Positions 6,676 to 14,663 of a DNA stretch of 19,922 nucleotides are shown here, in pieces. Position 1 is the stretch's first letter. The number at the start of each line of letters is the position of its first letter. Below the pieces are notes generated by a model. That model saw only the letters and a program-made list of their open reading frames with translations. It did no database searches and had not been told where the DNA came from. This DNA comes from Rhodospirillaceae bacterium. Lineage in GTDB: Bacteria; Pseudomonadota; Alphaproteobacteria; MPNO01; UBA2964. The DNA is taken from the NCBI GenBank assembly GCA_002712335.1, contig PATI01000053.1, forward strand, positions 3,015 through 22,936, given 5' to 3'. The position numbers were made by a program, and so were the translations under genes.

Positions 6676-8310
6676 ATGAGTGATAGCAAAAGTTATGACT
6701 ATATTATTGTTGGGGCGGGCTCCGCCGGTTGCGTTTTAGCAGGGCGCTTGAGCGAAGATCCATCAGTTAACGTCCTTATACTCGAGGCAGGCGGTAGCGA
6801 TAAAGATCCGCTAATCCAGATACCTCTAGGTATGGGTAAAATGCACCAACACCGGATGCACGATTGGGGCTTTGATGCGGAGGCCGAAGAAAGTGTTAAC
6901 GGCCGAAAAATCGAAGCCATGCGGGGAAAGGTCCTTGGTGGCTCTAGTTCAATTAACGTTATGGCTTATGTCCGAGGTCATCGCGGAGACTATGATCGTT
7001 GGGCACAAAAGGGAGCTACAGGCTGGTCTTATGAAGAAATTTTACCCTATATGAGGCGATGTGAAGACTGGGAAGGGGAAGAAAATAAATACCGTGGAAA
7101 AGGCGGTCCAATAAGAACACAGTGGGCTAAAAATGATGACCCTTTGCTCGAGGACTGGAAACAGGCCTGCGTCGATGCCGGATATAAACTTACCGAAGAT
7201 TACAATGGTGGTGATACAGAGGGTGTAGGTGTTTCACAATCCACCCAACGTGGCGGAGAACGGTGCTCGGCCGCAGTTGCTTATCTTCATCCTGCAAAAT
7301 CTCGGCATAATTTAAAAATTGAAAAAAACGCTTATGCCACCAAAATTTTAATGAACGGCAACAAAGCCATAGGCATTGAATATTCCAAAAATGGCAAATT
7401 AATCAAGGCAAACGCAGATCGTGAAGTTTTAATTTCTGGGGGAGTTTTTGGTTCCCCGCAGCTTTTGATGCTTTCTGGCATCGGACCAGCTGATCACCTT
7501 AATGACGTCGGTATTGAGCCAGTTGTAGACCTCAAAGGAGTGGGCAAAAACCTTCAAGACCACATGGCTTGTCTCGTACACTATACTAGACCCAATGCAG
7601 GAAAATTTCGGGACTTGATGCGTTTTGACCGAATGGCTATCGCCATGCTACGAGCTTATTTTTTCAAGAACGGGCCTGCGACAGTACTTCCAGGTGGCTT
7701 ACACGGCTTTATAAAAACCCGCTCGGAATTGGCTGTCCCAAATATGCAGTTAATGTTTCGAGGCGCAGCACCGCACGCTCATTTATGGTTTCCAGGAATA
7801 AAGAAAGCTTATACTGATGGTTTTGGCATGAGGCCAGTTCTGTTACACCCCGAAAGTCGTGGTGAGGTCCTCCTGCGATCCTCGAACGCAAAAGATAAAC
7901 CACGTATAATTCAGAACTTTTTTTCGAGCCCCAATGATATTGCTGTTTTGCGGGAAGGCGTTAGGCGTATCCGAGATATAATCAGCCAACCTGCACTAGA
8001 TCATTGGCGTGGAGTAGAAGTTGCTCCGGGTCAGGATATTCAAACCGATGAGCAAATTGATAACTGGATACGTCAGACTACAGTGACTGCCCACCACCCT
8101 TCTTGCACATGCCAAATGGGGACCAATGAGGATGCAGTTCTTGACCCTGAACTCAAAGTTCGAGGTGTAGAAGGATTGCGCGTCGTTGATGCTGCTGCGA
8201 TGCCAGATTTGGTATCAGGGAACATCAATGCCGCAGTTTTAATGATAGCAGAAAAAGCTTCTGATATGATCAAAGGAGTTGACCCCTTGCCGGCTGCAGA
8301 GGGAGCTTAA
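6676..8310 (+). CDS. GMC-family FAD-dependent alcohol/choline dehydrogenase-like oxidoreductase
   Basis: A 544-residue GMC oxidoreductase, the family of choline dehydrogenase and related alcohol dehydrogenases that oxidise alcohols to aldehydes using FAD. The FAD motif VGAGSAGCVLA is at 12-22 with the ribose-binding Glu at 37. GMC signature 1 (GKVLGGSSSINVMAYVRG) runs 84-101 and signature 2 (GVFGSPQLLMLSGIGP) 256-271. The catalytic His is H474 in AHHPSCTCQMG, and its partner Asn is in GNINAA (N518 by the usual alignment). Start ATG 6676 has AAGG 7 bases upstream. There is no signal peptide, so it is cytoplasmic or peripheral to the membrane. It is divergent from the UbiD gene, and its last 4 bases overlap the 6-phosphogluconate dehydrogenase gene tail to tail. 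A second GMC gene begins off the right edge. The exact alcohol substrate cannot be named. Confidence 0.93.
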   Translation: MSDSKSYDYIIVGAGSAGCVLAGRLSEDPSVNVLILEAGGSDKDPLIQIPLGMGKMHQHRMHDWGFDAEAEESVNGRKIEAMRGKVLGGSSSINVMAYVRGHRGDYDRWAQKGATGWSYEEILPYMRRCEDWEGEENKYRGKGGPIRTQWAKNDDPLLEDWKQACVDAGYKLTEDYNGGDTEGVGVSQSTQRGGERCSAAVAYLHPAKSRHNLKIEKNAYATKILMNGNKAIGIEYSKNGKLIKANADREVLISGGVFGSPQLLMLSGIGPADHLNDVGIEPVVDLKGVGKNLQDHMACLVHYTRPNAGKFRDLMRFDRMAIAMLRAYFFKNGPATVLPGGLHGFIKTRSELAVPNMQLMFRGAAPHAHLWFPGIKKAYTDGFGMRPVLLHPESRGEVLLRSSNAKDKPRIIQNFFSSPNDIAVLREGVRRIRDIISQPALDHWRGVEVAPGQDIQTDEQIDNWIRQTTVTAHHPSCTCQMGTNEDAVLDPELKVRGVEGLRVVDAAAMPDLVSGNINAAVLMIAEKASDMIKGVDPLPAAEGA

Positions 8311-9701
8311 CCCCTCCCTTCGGCCCAATGGGTGTGAAATGATCCCTCACGATCTATTCGGCGATATGTATGCGCACCAAAATAATCTCGCTGAGCTTGT
8401 ATCAAGGCAGTCCATAGTCTTTCTGATTTCAGAGCATCAACATAATTTATAGCTGAGGCCATTGTTGGAACTGGTAGACCCGCCCGGATAGCACTGGAAA
8501 CCGCGTTTCGTAATCCTTGCAATTCCTTGTTCAAATATTTGCCAATATCCGAACAAGAAAATAAATGATTTAGATTGGGGTTCTTGATATAGCTCTGGTT
8601 AATTGTGTTTAAAAAACCAGAGCGAATTATACAGCCGTGTAGCCAAACCTCGGCAATTTCGTCCTCCTTTTTTGGCCATCCATAAGATTTCATCCCGGCA
8701 GAGAGCAGTGCAAATCCTTGAGCTAAACAACACCAGAATGTAGCTATCAAACCACATTGTATTTCTTTAATAGTTGAGTGCAGATTGCTAGAATCTTCCC
8801 AACCTATTTTTACTATTTCTCTCCTTTCCTTCTGGTTTCCCGACAAGCTGCGTGCAGCAACGGCCTCGTAAATGGACGGTACAGGAATCCCAAGGTTCAT
8901 AGCCTCATTAACCATCCAGCGCCCCGTACCCGTTTGATCTGCACTATCGTCAATAAATGCAATTAAATGGTCACCGGATTCTTCTTCTTTCTTTAAAATT
9001 TCAGCGGTAATGCCAATCAAATACGAATTCAATGCCCCCTGCTGCCAATCGTCAAATACGGAAGCACAGTCCACATGATTTAGACGCAAGCCTTGGTTTA
9101 GCAAAAGATAGGCCTCGCCAATTGCCTGAAGCAGACCATATTCTATGCCATTGTGAACCATCTTTATAAAATGCCCTACTCCCCCAGAGCCAAAATGTTT
9201 ACAATATATTTTCTTATCGTCTGCTGCCGCTATCGCTTCCAGAAACTCTCTAACGGCTTTGAAACATTCCTTCGGACCTCCAACCATGATAGAGGCCCCC
9301 GATAGTGCGCCTTGTTCACCCCCGGAAATACCGGCCCCAATATAACCCAACCCCAATCTCTTTAAGGCTGATACTCTCCGTTCTGTATCAGAAAAATGGG
9401 AATTTCCTCCATCAATTATAATATCGCCTTTTTCGAGATAGCCGGTTAACTGATTAATGATTTCATCTACTCCACTTCCAGCCTTTACCATCAGTAGTAT
9501 CTTGCGCGGAGGTTCTAGTTCCGCGACTAACGAGGGAAGAGTCGGAGCTTGATTGGCGCCAATCGGTGGCAAAAGAATCTTTGGCGATACCGGCTCAAAT
9601 GCTGTTACAACGAACTCATTTCGTACCAAAGTTTCAACAATAGCCGAGCCCATAGTACCGAGGCCGATTACCCCAATTTGTGATTTTCTATTCATTTCCA
9701 T
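8307..9701 (-). CDS. gnd: 6-phosphogluconate dehydrogenase, decarboxylating
   Basis: A 464-residue full-length 6-phosphogluconate dehydrogenase, which oxidatively decarboxylates 6-phosphogluconate to ribulose 5-phosphate. Visible landmarks are the Rossmann motif GLGTMG (13-18), MVKAGSG (71-77), ISGGEQGA (126-133) with the active-site Ser, and FIKMVHNGIEYG with K180, N184 and E187. The family signature DDSADQTGTGRWMV spans about 251-264. The C-terminal THTYRRIDREGSFHTHW matches the usual tail. At the end of the second beta strand, where NADP-dependent enzymes carry Asn-Arg-Ser/Thr, this protein has Glu36 (FEPVSP), which suggests NAD use. ATG 9701 is preceded by AGGGG at 6 bases. It stands alone on its strand, overlapping the GMC gene by 4 bases at the 3' ends. 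The enzyme class is very secure; the coenzyme is inference. Confidence 0.94.
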   Translation of the reverse strand: MEMNRKSQIGVIGLGTMGSAIVETLVRNEFVVTAFEPVSPKILLPPIGANQAPTLPSLVAELEPPRKILLMVKAGSGVDEIINQLTGYLEKGDIIIDGGNSHFSDTERRVSALKRLGLGYIGAGISGGEQGALSGASIMVGGPKECFKAVREFLEAIAAADDKKIYCKHFGSGGVGHFIKMVHNGIEYGLLQAIGEAYLLLNQGLRLNHVDCASVFDDWQQGALNSYLIGITAEILKKEEESGDHLIAFIDDSADQTGTGRWMVNEAMNLGIPVPSIYEAVAARSLSGNQKERREIVKIGWEDSSNLHSTIKEIQCGLIATFWCCLAQGFALLSAGMKSYGWPKKEDEIAEVWLHGCIIRSGFLNTINQSYIKNPNLNHLFSCSDIGKYLNKELQGLRNAVSSAIRAGLPVPTMASAINYVDALKSERLWTALIQAQRDYFGAHTYRRIDREGSFHTHWAEGRG

Positions 9702-9732
9702 TAATTGCCCCTAGCAAGACACTTAGCTAATA

Positions 9733-9755
9733 TACTGAAAATACTTTATTCAGTA
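9733..9755. promoter_or_regulatory. Inverted repeat, candidate operator in divergent gap
   Basis: TACTGAA (9733-9739) and TTCAGTA (9749-9755) form a perfect 7-base inverted repeat around a 9-base centre. It sits 32 bases upstream of the 6-phosphogluconate dehydrogenase start and about 85 bases upstream of the divergent monooxygenase start. Size and position suit a dimeric repressor or activator site. No regulator gene is nearby, and no follow-on T-run makes it a terminator. The rest of 9702-9839 is unremarkable. Confidence 0.4.
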
Positions 9756-9825
9756 CTGGGTAGCATATCTTGTTCCCAATGTGCAGAATACAACCAAATT
9801 AGTTCTGGGGTTATGCTATCCAGAC

Positions 9826-9830
9826 GGGGA
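9826..9830 (+). promoter_or_regulatory. Ribosome binding site deciding the start at 9840
   Basis: GGGGA lies 9 bases before ATG 9840. A second ATG at 9831 touches this site directly and could not use it. This supports a protein beginning MKFSLFMMP, the expected N-terminus of the luciferase-like family. Confidence 0.6.
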
Positions 9831-9839
9831 ATGAAAATA

Positions 9840-11021
9840 ATGAAGTTTTCTCTTTTTATGATGCCATGTCATCACCCTAAGGAAAATCCTGCTCTTGCAT
9901 TTCAGCGAGATATTGACCTGATTCATTTGGCCGATAAGCTGGGTTTTGACGAAGCCTTTATTGGCGAACATCACTCAGGTGGCTGGGAAACAATGCCTGC
10001 TCCGGAAATGGCGCTATCCATGGCCGCCGCAAAATCACAACGAATACGCCTCGGCACCTCAGTTTTTAGTGCTCCCTTTCATCACCCCTTTTACCTAGCT
10101 GAGCGAATGGCTTTTCTTGATCATCTAACATACGGCAGAGCTATTCTAGGTGTAGGGCCCTGTAGCTTGGTTACAGACAAAATTTTATTCAATATGGAAG
10201 AAGAAGCACTAGTCCCGATGTTACATGAAGCTGTCGATGTCATCGTTCGTTTGTTAGAATCTGAGGATCCTGTCAGCCATAGAGGCGAATTTTGGAAATT
10301 TGACGATTTGCAACTGCAATTAAGGTCATTCCAAAAGCCTCGTTTACCAATCGCAATGCCATCTGCCGCTACTCCAGCTAATCTAGAAATGATTGGACGA
10401 AACGATATAATTTGGCTCTCCCCGACGGGCAAGAACCGCCCCGATGCTAGAAAAAATTGGGAGATAGTTGAGAAAGGGGCTAGAGAAGCTGGTAAAGTTG
10501 CTAATCGTGATAACTGGCGGATAGCCACGTACATGTATCTCGCTGAAACAAGAGAACAAGCGTGGGATGAAGTGCGTGAGGGTATCATGCGTGAAGCTGA
10601 ATATTTTTCCGCTATTGGTCTTCAAGGTCACTATGCAGAGTATGAGGGACAGCCCTTTTCTGAATTCACACCTGAGAGTTGCGCAGATCGTCGGGATTGG
10701 GTTATCGGAACACCCGATGACGCAATTGGATGGATTGAAGCCAAAATAAAAGAAACCGGTGGGTTTGGAGGCATGCTGCTCCACAGTCCGGAATGGACCG
10801 ACCGATTTAAATGGGAAAGATCAATGGAAATGTTTGCCCGCTATGTAATACCTAATTTTCAAGGCCACAATGTCAATTTCAAGCGCGAGTGGCAGGCTAT
10901 TAAGGTCAAAACCAAAAACGGAAAGATAAATCGCAATATCGGAAATCGTCCCAGCAACCTCAGTATGACAGAACCTAATAAAATTAAACCTATCAAACCA
11001 AGATTAGTGGCCCGAAAATAA
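9840..11021 (+). CDS. Luciferase-like (LLM) flavin-dependent monooxygenase
   Basis: A 393-residue bacterial-luciferase-like protein, a TIM-barrel family that uses reduced FMN (or F420) and O2 or hydride transfer on diverse substrates. The N-terminus MKFSLFMMP is the first barrel strand. GFDEAFIGEHHS (35-46) holds the typical flavin-pocket residues, followed by RIRLGTSVFSAPFHHPFYLAER and LSPTGKNRP. GTPDDAI at about 292 is a late family motif. It most resembles the limonene-monooxygenase-like subgroup. I placed the start at ATG 9840 because of GGGGA upstream; the frame also stays open to a TTG at 9705, which would add a poor-looking 45-residue extension. The last ~40 residues are basic and low-complexity and look like an extra tail. 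A flavin reductase partner is not in the window. Substrate unknown. Confidence 0.9.
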   Translation: MKFSLFMMPCHHPKENPALAFQRDIDLIHLADKLGFDEAFIGEHHSGGWETMPAPEMALSMAAAKSQRIRLGTSVFSAPFHHPFYLAERMAFLDHLTYGRAILGVGPCSLVTDKILFNMEEEALVPMLHEAVDVIVRLLESEDPVSHRGEFWKFDDLQLQLRSFQKPRLPIAMPSAATPANLEMIGRNDIIWLSPTGKNRPDARKNWEIVEKGAREAGKVANRDNWRIATYMYLAETREQAWDEVREGIMREAEYFSAIGLQGHYAEYEGQPFSEFTPESCADRRDWVIGTPDDAIGWIEAKIKETGGFGGMLLHSPEWTDRFKWERSMEMFARYVIPNFQGHNVNFKREWQAIKVKTKNGKINRNIGNRPSNLSMTEPNKIKPIKPRLVARK

Positions 11022-11132
11022 TTAAAACAAAAAGATTCCTATCATAAGCATTTGCAATGCCTCCATTAATGTTCTTAAATCATTAAAAAAGATAGGGTTA
11101 TTTCATTTTTATTACAAAACAGGGGGTAAGTA

Positions 11133-12167
11133 ATGATAAAAGTAAAAACCATAATTTCTGTATTAACATGCATTATTGGCGCATCATCTATGATGCTGTC
11201 TTATGCTAAAGCTGATGCCGTTGCCGACTTTTATAGGGGAAAAACAGTAACTTTAGTCGTGGCATTTGGTGCAGGTGGCATGTATGGCCTCAATGCCCGT
11301 ATCATGTCACGACATATAGGAAAACATATTCCCGGCAACCCAAATATCATTGTCACACACCGGTCGGGTGCTGGCGGCAGTAAGGCTGCAAACTATATGT
11401 ATACAGCCGCGCCTAAAGACGGCAGTTATATGGCTGAACTTTCTAAGGATACTGCAGTTGCTCAAGTGTTGCGGCCGAAAAAGCTCAAATATAACGCTGC
11501 AAAGTTTAACTATCTGGGTCGCATGATGCCCTACTCGGCCGTGTTTATGGTTTGGCACAAGCGGGGCATTCGGAAGTGGCAGGATGCTCTAAAAAAGGAA
11601 GTCATTCTAGCTAATTCTGGTGTATCCTCGCATTCCTACTTAGAAGGAGCCGCGCTTCGTAAATGGGCCGGAATGAAACTTAAGCTAGTTAAAGGTTATC
11701 GCGGTGCGGCCAATATGTATAAGGCGATGGAAAGCGGCGAAGTACATGCTCGAATTGGTGCATGGTTCAGCCTCAAGGCAAAAAAACCCCAGTGGCTTCG
11801 GGATAAAAAGGTTGACATAATATTGCAGACTGGTTTGAAGAAAGCGCCAGATCTTCCTAACACTCCATTGCTACTCGATTTTGCACGCAACGAGGAAGAA
11901 CGTAAAATGGCAACATTACTCGAGCTGGGTTCACCAGTTGGTTGGGGTTTGTCAGTACCACCAGGAGTGCCACAAGGAAGAGTAAAAGCACTTAGAACCG
12001 CTTTCAGTAAAATGCTAAAAGACAAAGCGTTTATTAAAGATGCTTACAAAAAACACAGTATGGTTGATGGAGCGAGCGGCGAATTTGTTCAAAACGCGGT
12101 CAATCAAGCGTTATCCGCCGACCCAAAATTAGTTAAAAAAATCCGAGCGTTAGCCGGTTTTAAATAA
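11133..12167 (+). CDS. TTT-family (TctC/Bug-type) periplasmic substrate-binding protein
   Basis: A 344-residue Bug/TctC-type solute receptor for a tripartite tricarboxylate transporter. Residues 1 to about 28 form a Sec signal peptide: basic MIKVK, a hydrophobic core, then AKADA before VADFYRGKTVTLVV, so the mature protein is periplasmic. ADFYRGKTVTLVVAFGAGG and NIIVTHRSGAGG are typical blocks near the N-terminus, and WGLSVPPGVPQ with KMLKDKAFI near the C-terminus. Such proteins bind carboxylates such as citrate, tartrate or aromatic acids. ATG 11133 is preceded by AGGGGG at 6 bases. The 111-base gap before it (11022-11132) is AT-rich, with one weak hairpin (GCATT/AATGC) and no T-run. The TctA and TctB membrane subunits are absent here, so it is an orphan receptor within this window. 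A strong terminator follows. Confidence 0.92.
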   Translation: MIKVKTIISVLTCIIGASSMMLSYAKADAVADFYRGKTVTLVVAFGAGGMYGLNARIMSRHIGKHIPGNPNIIVTHRSGAGGSKAANYMYTAAPKDGSYMAELSKDTAVAQVLRPKKLKYNAAKFNYLGRMMPYSAVFMVWHKRGIRKWQDALKKEVILANSGVSSHSYLEGAALRKWAGMKLKLVKGYRGAANMYKAMESGEVHARIGAWFSLKAKKPQWLRDKKVDIILQTGLKKAPDLPNTPLLLDFARNEEERKMATLLELGSPVGWGLSVPPGVPQGRVKALRTAFSKMLKDKAFIKDAYKKHSMVDGASGEFVQNAVNQALSADPKLVKKIRALAGFK

Positions 12168-12187
12168 GTCATGGACATAGGGTCTAG

Positions 12188-12218
12188 AAAAAGGGGTGCT
12201 AAGAAGCACCCCTTTTTT
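12188..12218. terminator. Bidirectional rho-independent terminator
   Basis: Thirteen base pairs (AAAAAGGGGTGCT with AGCACCCCTTTTT) close a 4-base AAGA loop, followed by a T-run. It lies 20 bases after the substrate-binding protein stop. Because the 5' arm begins with an A-run, the opposite strand also ends in a T-run. It can therefore serve the converging amidohydrolase gene, whose stop is at 12234. Confidence 0.93.
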
Positions 12219-12233
12219 ACTAATTTAGAAAAC

Positions 12234-13457
12234 CTATAAGCGTTTGTAATCAGGATACCGATCACTGTAATCAATACCAAAAACATCCGCTGAGTTTTCA
12301 GCTAGAATCTTTCGTTTTTGCTTTTCATCTAGGAACGGAAGATCATAAATGACACTCGGCACATCCATATCCCAGTGGGGATAATCTGAAGCGTAGAGGA
12401 GTGTATTCTCGGCATCAATTAATTCAAAGGTATGCTCAAGTTGTTCCGGGTGCATCGCTTCACAGGGTTGAGAACTGTAATACATATCTTTCATATATTC
12501 AGATGGTAGTTTCTTTAGGCCCGCCGCCTCAGATGTCCGCATCATATATTCATGATCGAGGCGCTGCATCAAGAAAGGTATCCAGGCAAGTCCTCCTTCA
12601 GCCCATATTACCTTTAATTTCGGGAATCGTTCATTCAACCCATTGGTTACCCAATTAGCGACATGCACCATCACATACCACGGAAAAGACAATGAATGAA
12701 CAGCAATAAAGCGGCTGGAGTGTCTTAGATGAGAGCCACTCCAATTGGTACCTGAATGGAAGGATAGCGGCTTACCCATTTCTTCCATCAGCGAGTAACA
12801 TTTCATCAAATCGTCTGAATGCACCGCCGTATCACGTACTGATGCGACACAAAAACCAGCGACGTCTTTATGCCCTCCAAATTCTTCAATAATTTCATAG
12901 GAGCCTCGGTGGTGATTAAAAGGTAAACAAATTAGTGCTTTTATCCGCGGAGAATTTGGCAGTACCGTCTCGACAAGCCATCGGTTATAGGCCTTAGCAA
13001 GACGGTATTCGATCTCCGCTTCAGGGTGCAGCCCAAGCCCCAACATAGGGCCTGGAAATAAGCAAGTATAATCAACACCCATGGCGTCCATCCAGCGATG
13101 GGTGATATGGGCATTACGATGTTGCCCGTCTCCGGGGGTTAGCTCCGTGCGCCGTAAAGGATATCTTGTAATTCTTCCGCCACGATCTTGGTATCCAATC
13201 CGCCCGCCACCAAAAATCCCAGCAGGCTTTCCCCGTGCTTTTTCACTTTCTGCTAATTGCTTTATGACTGGGTCATCCAGATAGTCTATAATCTCCGCGG
13301 CCGATTCACTTTCGTAATGATGTGAATCACAATCAATAATTGGAAATGTATCAAACTTCCGTGCATCCCGTTGCCGCGCAGCATTCTTCAGAAGCTTGCT
13401 AGTATCCATTGACTCGACGCTCATCGAGTAGAATTTATCACTACTAGGTAGTTCCAT
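12234..13457 (-). CDS. Amidohydrolase_2 (ACMSD-like) metal-dependent hydrolase/decarboxylase
   Basis: A 407-residue TIM-barrel protein of the amidohydrolase_2 group, which contains ACMSD-type and hydroxybenzoate-type decarboxylases as well as hydrolases. Likely metal and active-site residues are D44 and H46 (in IDCDSHHYES), H234 (in SFHSGTNW), E288 (in IWAEGGLAWIP) and D358 (in YASDYPHWDMD). The DxH in place of HxH, and Glu in place of the third His, is a common variant of this group. A ~35-residue N-terminal stretch precedes the barrel. AGGGGGA is 7 bases before ATG 13457. It is the last gene of a unit with the alpha-hydroxy-acid dehydrogenase (47-base gap) and the fifth dioxygenase. Whether it decarboxylates or hydrolyses is undecidable from sequence; no substrate is claimed. 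Confidence 0.9.
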   Translation of the reverse strand: MELPSSDKFYSMSVESMDTSKLLKNAARQRDARKFDTFPIIDCDSHHYESESAAEIIDYLDDPVIKQLAESEKARGKPAGIFGGGRIGYQDRGGRITRYPLRRTELTPGDGQHRNAHITHRWMDAMGVDYTCLFPGPMLGLGLHPEAEIEYRLAKAYNRWLVETVLPNSPRIKALICLPFNHHRGSYEIIEEFGGHKDVAGFCVASVRDTAVHSDDLMKCYSLMEEMGKPLSFHSGTNWSGSHLRHSSRFIAVHSLSFPWYVMVHVANWVTNGLNERFPKLKVIWAEGGLAWIPFLMQRLDHEYMMRTSEAAGLKKLPSEYMKDMYYSSQPCEAMHPEQLEHTFELIDAENTLLYASDYPHWDMDVPSVIYDLPFLDEKQKRKILAENSADVFGIDYSDRYPDYKRL

Positions 13458-13504
13458 GATTTAGTCCCCCTGCAGGTTCAATTCAAAAAACATTTTTATC
13501 CACT

Positions 13505-14575
13505 CTAAGCTATTCTGTCATCTGGAAGGTGTGGAAACGCGCTATGCTCATGCGGTAACCTTACTGGCATTGCTGGCCCAACGTAAGAAGGATTTAACTG
13601 GTCTAGGCTCGTTACTCCCAGAAGACCCATTGTTCTCTCAATCTCAATTTCCAGCAGTTCCAAACATTTAATCAATCCCTCCGCATTACCTGCCCCAAGC
13701 GCCCATGCCTGTAAACGACCAATCGCAACAGCATCGGCGCCAAGCGCGATTGCCTTTAACATATCGCCAGCCCTCGTAAACCCTCCATCTATTATTACCT
13801 GACACCTGCCATCAACGGCCTCTACAATTTCTGGGAGCGTGTCAATGTTTCCATAAACGTGGTCCAATTGACGGCCACCATGATTGGAAATATAAACACA
13901 ATCAACTTTATGCTCCACAGCAATGGCCGCATCTTCAGCTGTCATGATGCCCTTTACTATAAAGGGTACATCTCCAATTGTATCCTGAACGAGCTTCACG
14001 GTATCCCAGGTAATACCTTTTTGGAAATCACGTTCCGGAACATTTCTTAGGGCAAGTTGCGTAGGACTTAAACGTTCTCGGTTTCCATAAAAGGAAGAAT
14101 CCACTGTTAGAGTGATAGATTTATAGCCAGCATCAACGGCCCTTCTCGCAAGCGCCTTAATCCAATCATCATCACCTCGCACATAAATCTGAAATGATTT
14201 CGGGTGGGGACTATTTTCTGCAATTTCTTCAAGGCTTGGTTGTGTAACTGTGCTAATAAAATTTATTGTACCAAATTCTTCCGCTGCGGTATCAACATCC
14301 TTTGCACCGTTTGGTGTCCATTTGTGAATACTACCCATCGGTGCCATTAGCACCGGGATTCGAATTTTATCACCCAAAAAGTCTACACTTGTATCAATTT
14401 CCCTTACGTCACGACAAACGCGAGGACGAAAGGCAAGACTATCAATCGACATCCTGTTTCGACGCAGGCTCGTTTCTGTTTCTGCAGCACCGTTGATATA
14501 ATCCCAATTATCCTGGCTCAGATTGCGTCGAGCCATCAGTAGCATTTCATGTACATTATTAAAATAGACGGACAT
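13505..14575 (-). CDS. FMN-dependent alpha-hydroxy-acid dehydrogenase/oxidase
   Basis: A 356-residue member of the LldD/glycolate oxidase family, which oxidises 2-hydroxyacids to 2-oxoacids. The full catalytic set aligns with spinach glycolate oxidase: Y26, Y131 (QIYV), D159, R166, K208 (FIVKGI), and H232 and R235 in the signature SNHGGRQLD. The FMN phosphate site lies in IIDGGFTRAGDMLKAIALGADAVAIGR (about 261-287). It is about the usual length and has no membrane insert like that of mandelate dehydrogenase. GGGAG sits 7 bases before ATG 14575. It follows the dioxygenase at 14664 by 88 bases and precedes the amidohydrolase by 47, so the three probably form one transcript. Enzyme class is secure; lactate, glycolate or another 2-hydroxyacid could be the substrate. 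Confidence 0.94.
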   Translation of the reverse strand: MSVYFNNVHEMLLMARRNLSQDNWDYINGAAETETSLRRNRMSIDSLAFRPRVCRDVREIDTSVDFLGDKIRIPVLMAPMGSIHKWTPNGAKDVDTAAEEFGTINFISTVTQPSLEEIAENSPHPKSFQIYVRGDDDWIKALARRAVDAGYKSITLTVDSSFYGNRERLSPTQLALRNVPERDFQKGITWDTVKLVQDTIGDVPFIVKGIMTAEDAAIAVEHKVDCVYISNHGGRQLDHVYGNIDTLPEIVEAVDGRCQVIIDGGFTRAGDMLKAIALGADAVAIGRLQAWALGAGNAEGLIKCLELLEIEIERTMGLLGVTSLDQLNPSYVGPAMPVRLPHEHSAFPHLPDDRIA

Positions 14576-14663
14576 GATTGGTCTCCCATCATATAAATTA
14601 AACCCAAATTTTAACGTAATCTTAATTGGTTTTCAAAAATGGTCCACCTTAAGAAAAATTTGT

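Noticed and set aside
9761..9818. TAGCATA/TATGCTA inverted pair
   Set aside because: Arms of 7 bases are 44 bases apart with no further pairing; likely chance.
9705..9839. Extension of the luciferase-like protein to a TTG at 9705
   Set aside because: The added 45 residues do not look like the family, the TTG lacks a ribosome site, and ATG 9840 has GGGGA and gives the expected N-terminus.
10121..10588. 155-codon open frame on the minus strand
   Set aside because: It lies wholly inside the luciferase-like gene in antisense, is Ser/Ile-rich and resembles no family; a shadow.
11048..11060. GCATT-TGC-AATGC hairpin after the luciferase-like gene as a terminator
   Set aside because: Five-base stem with no following T-run.
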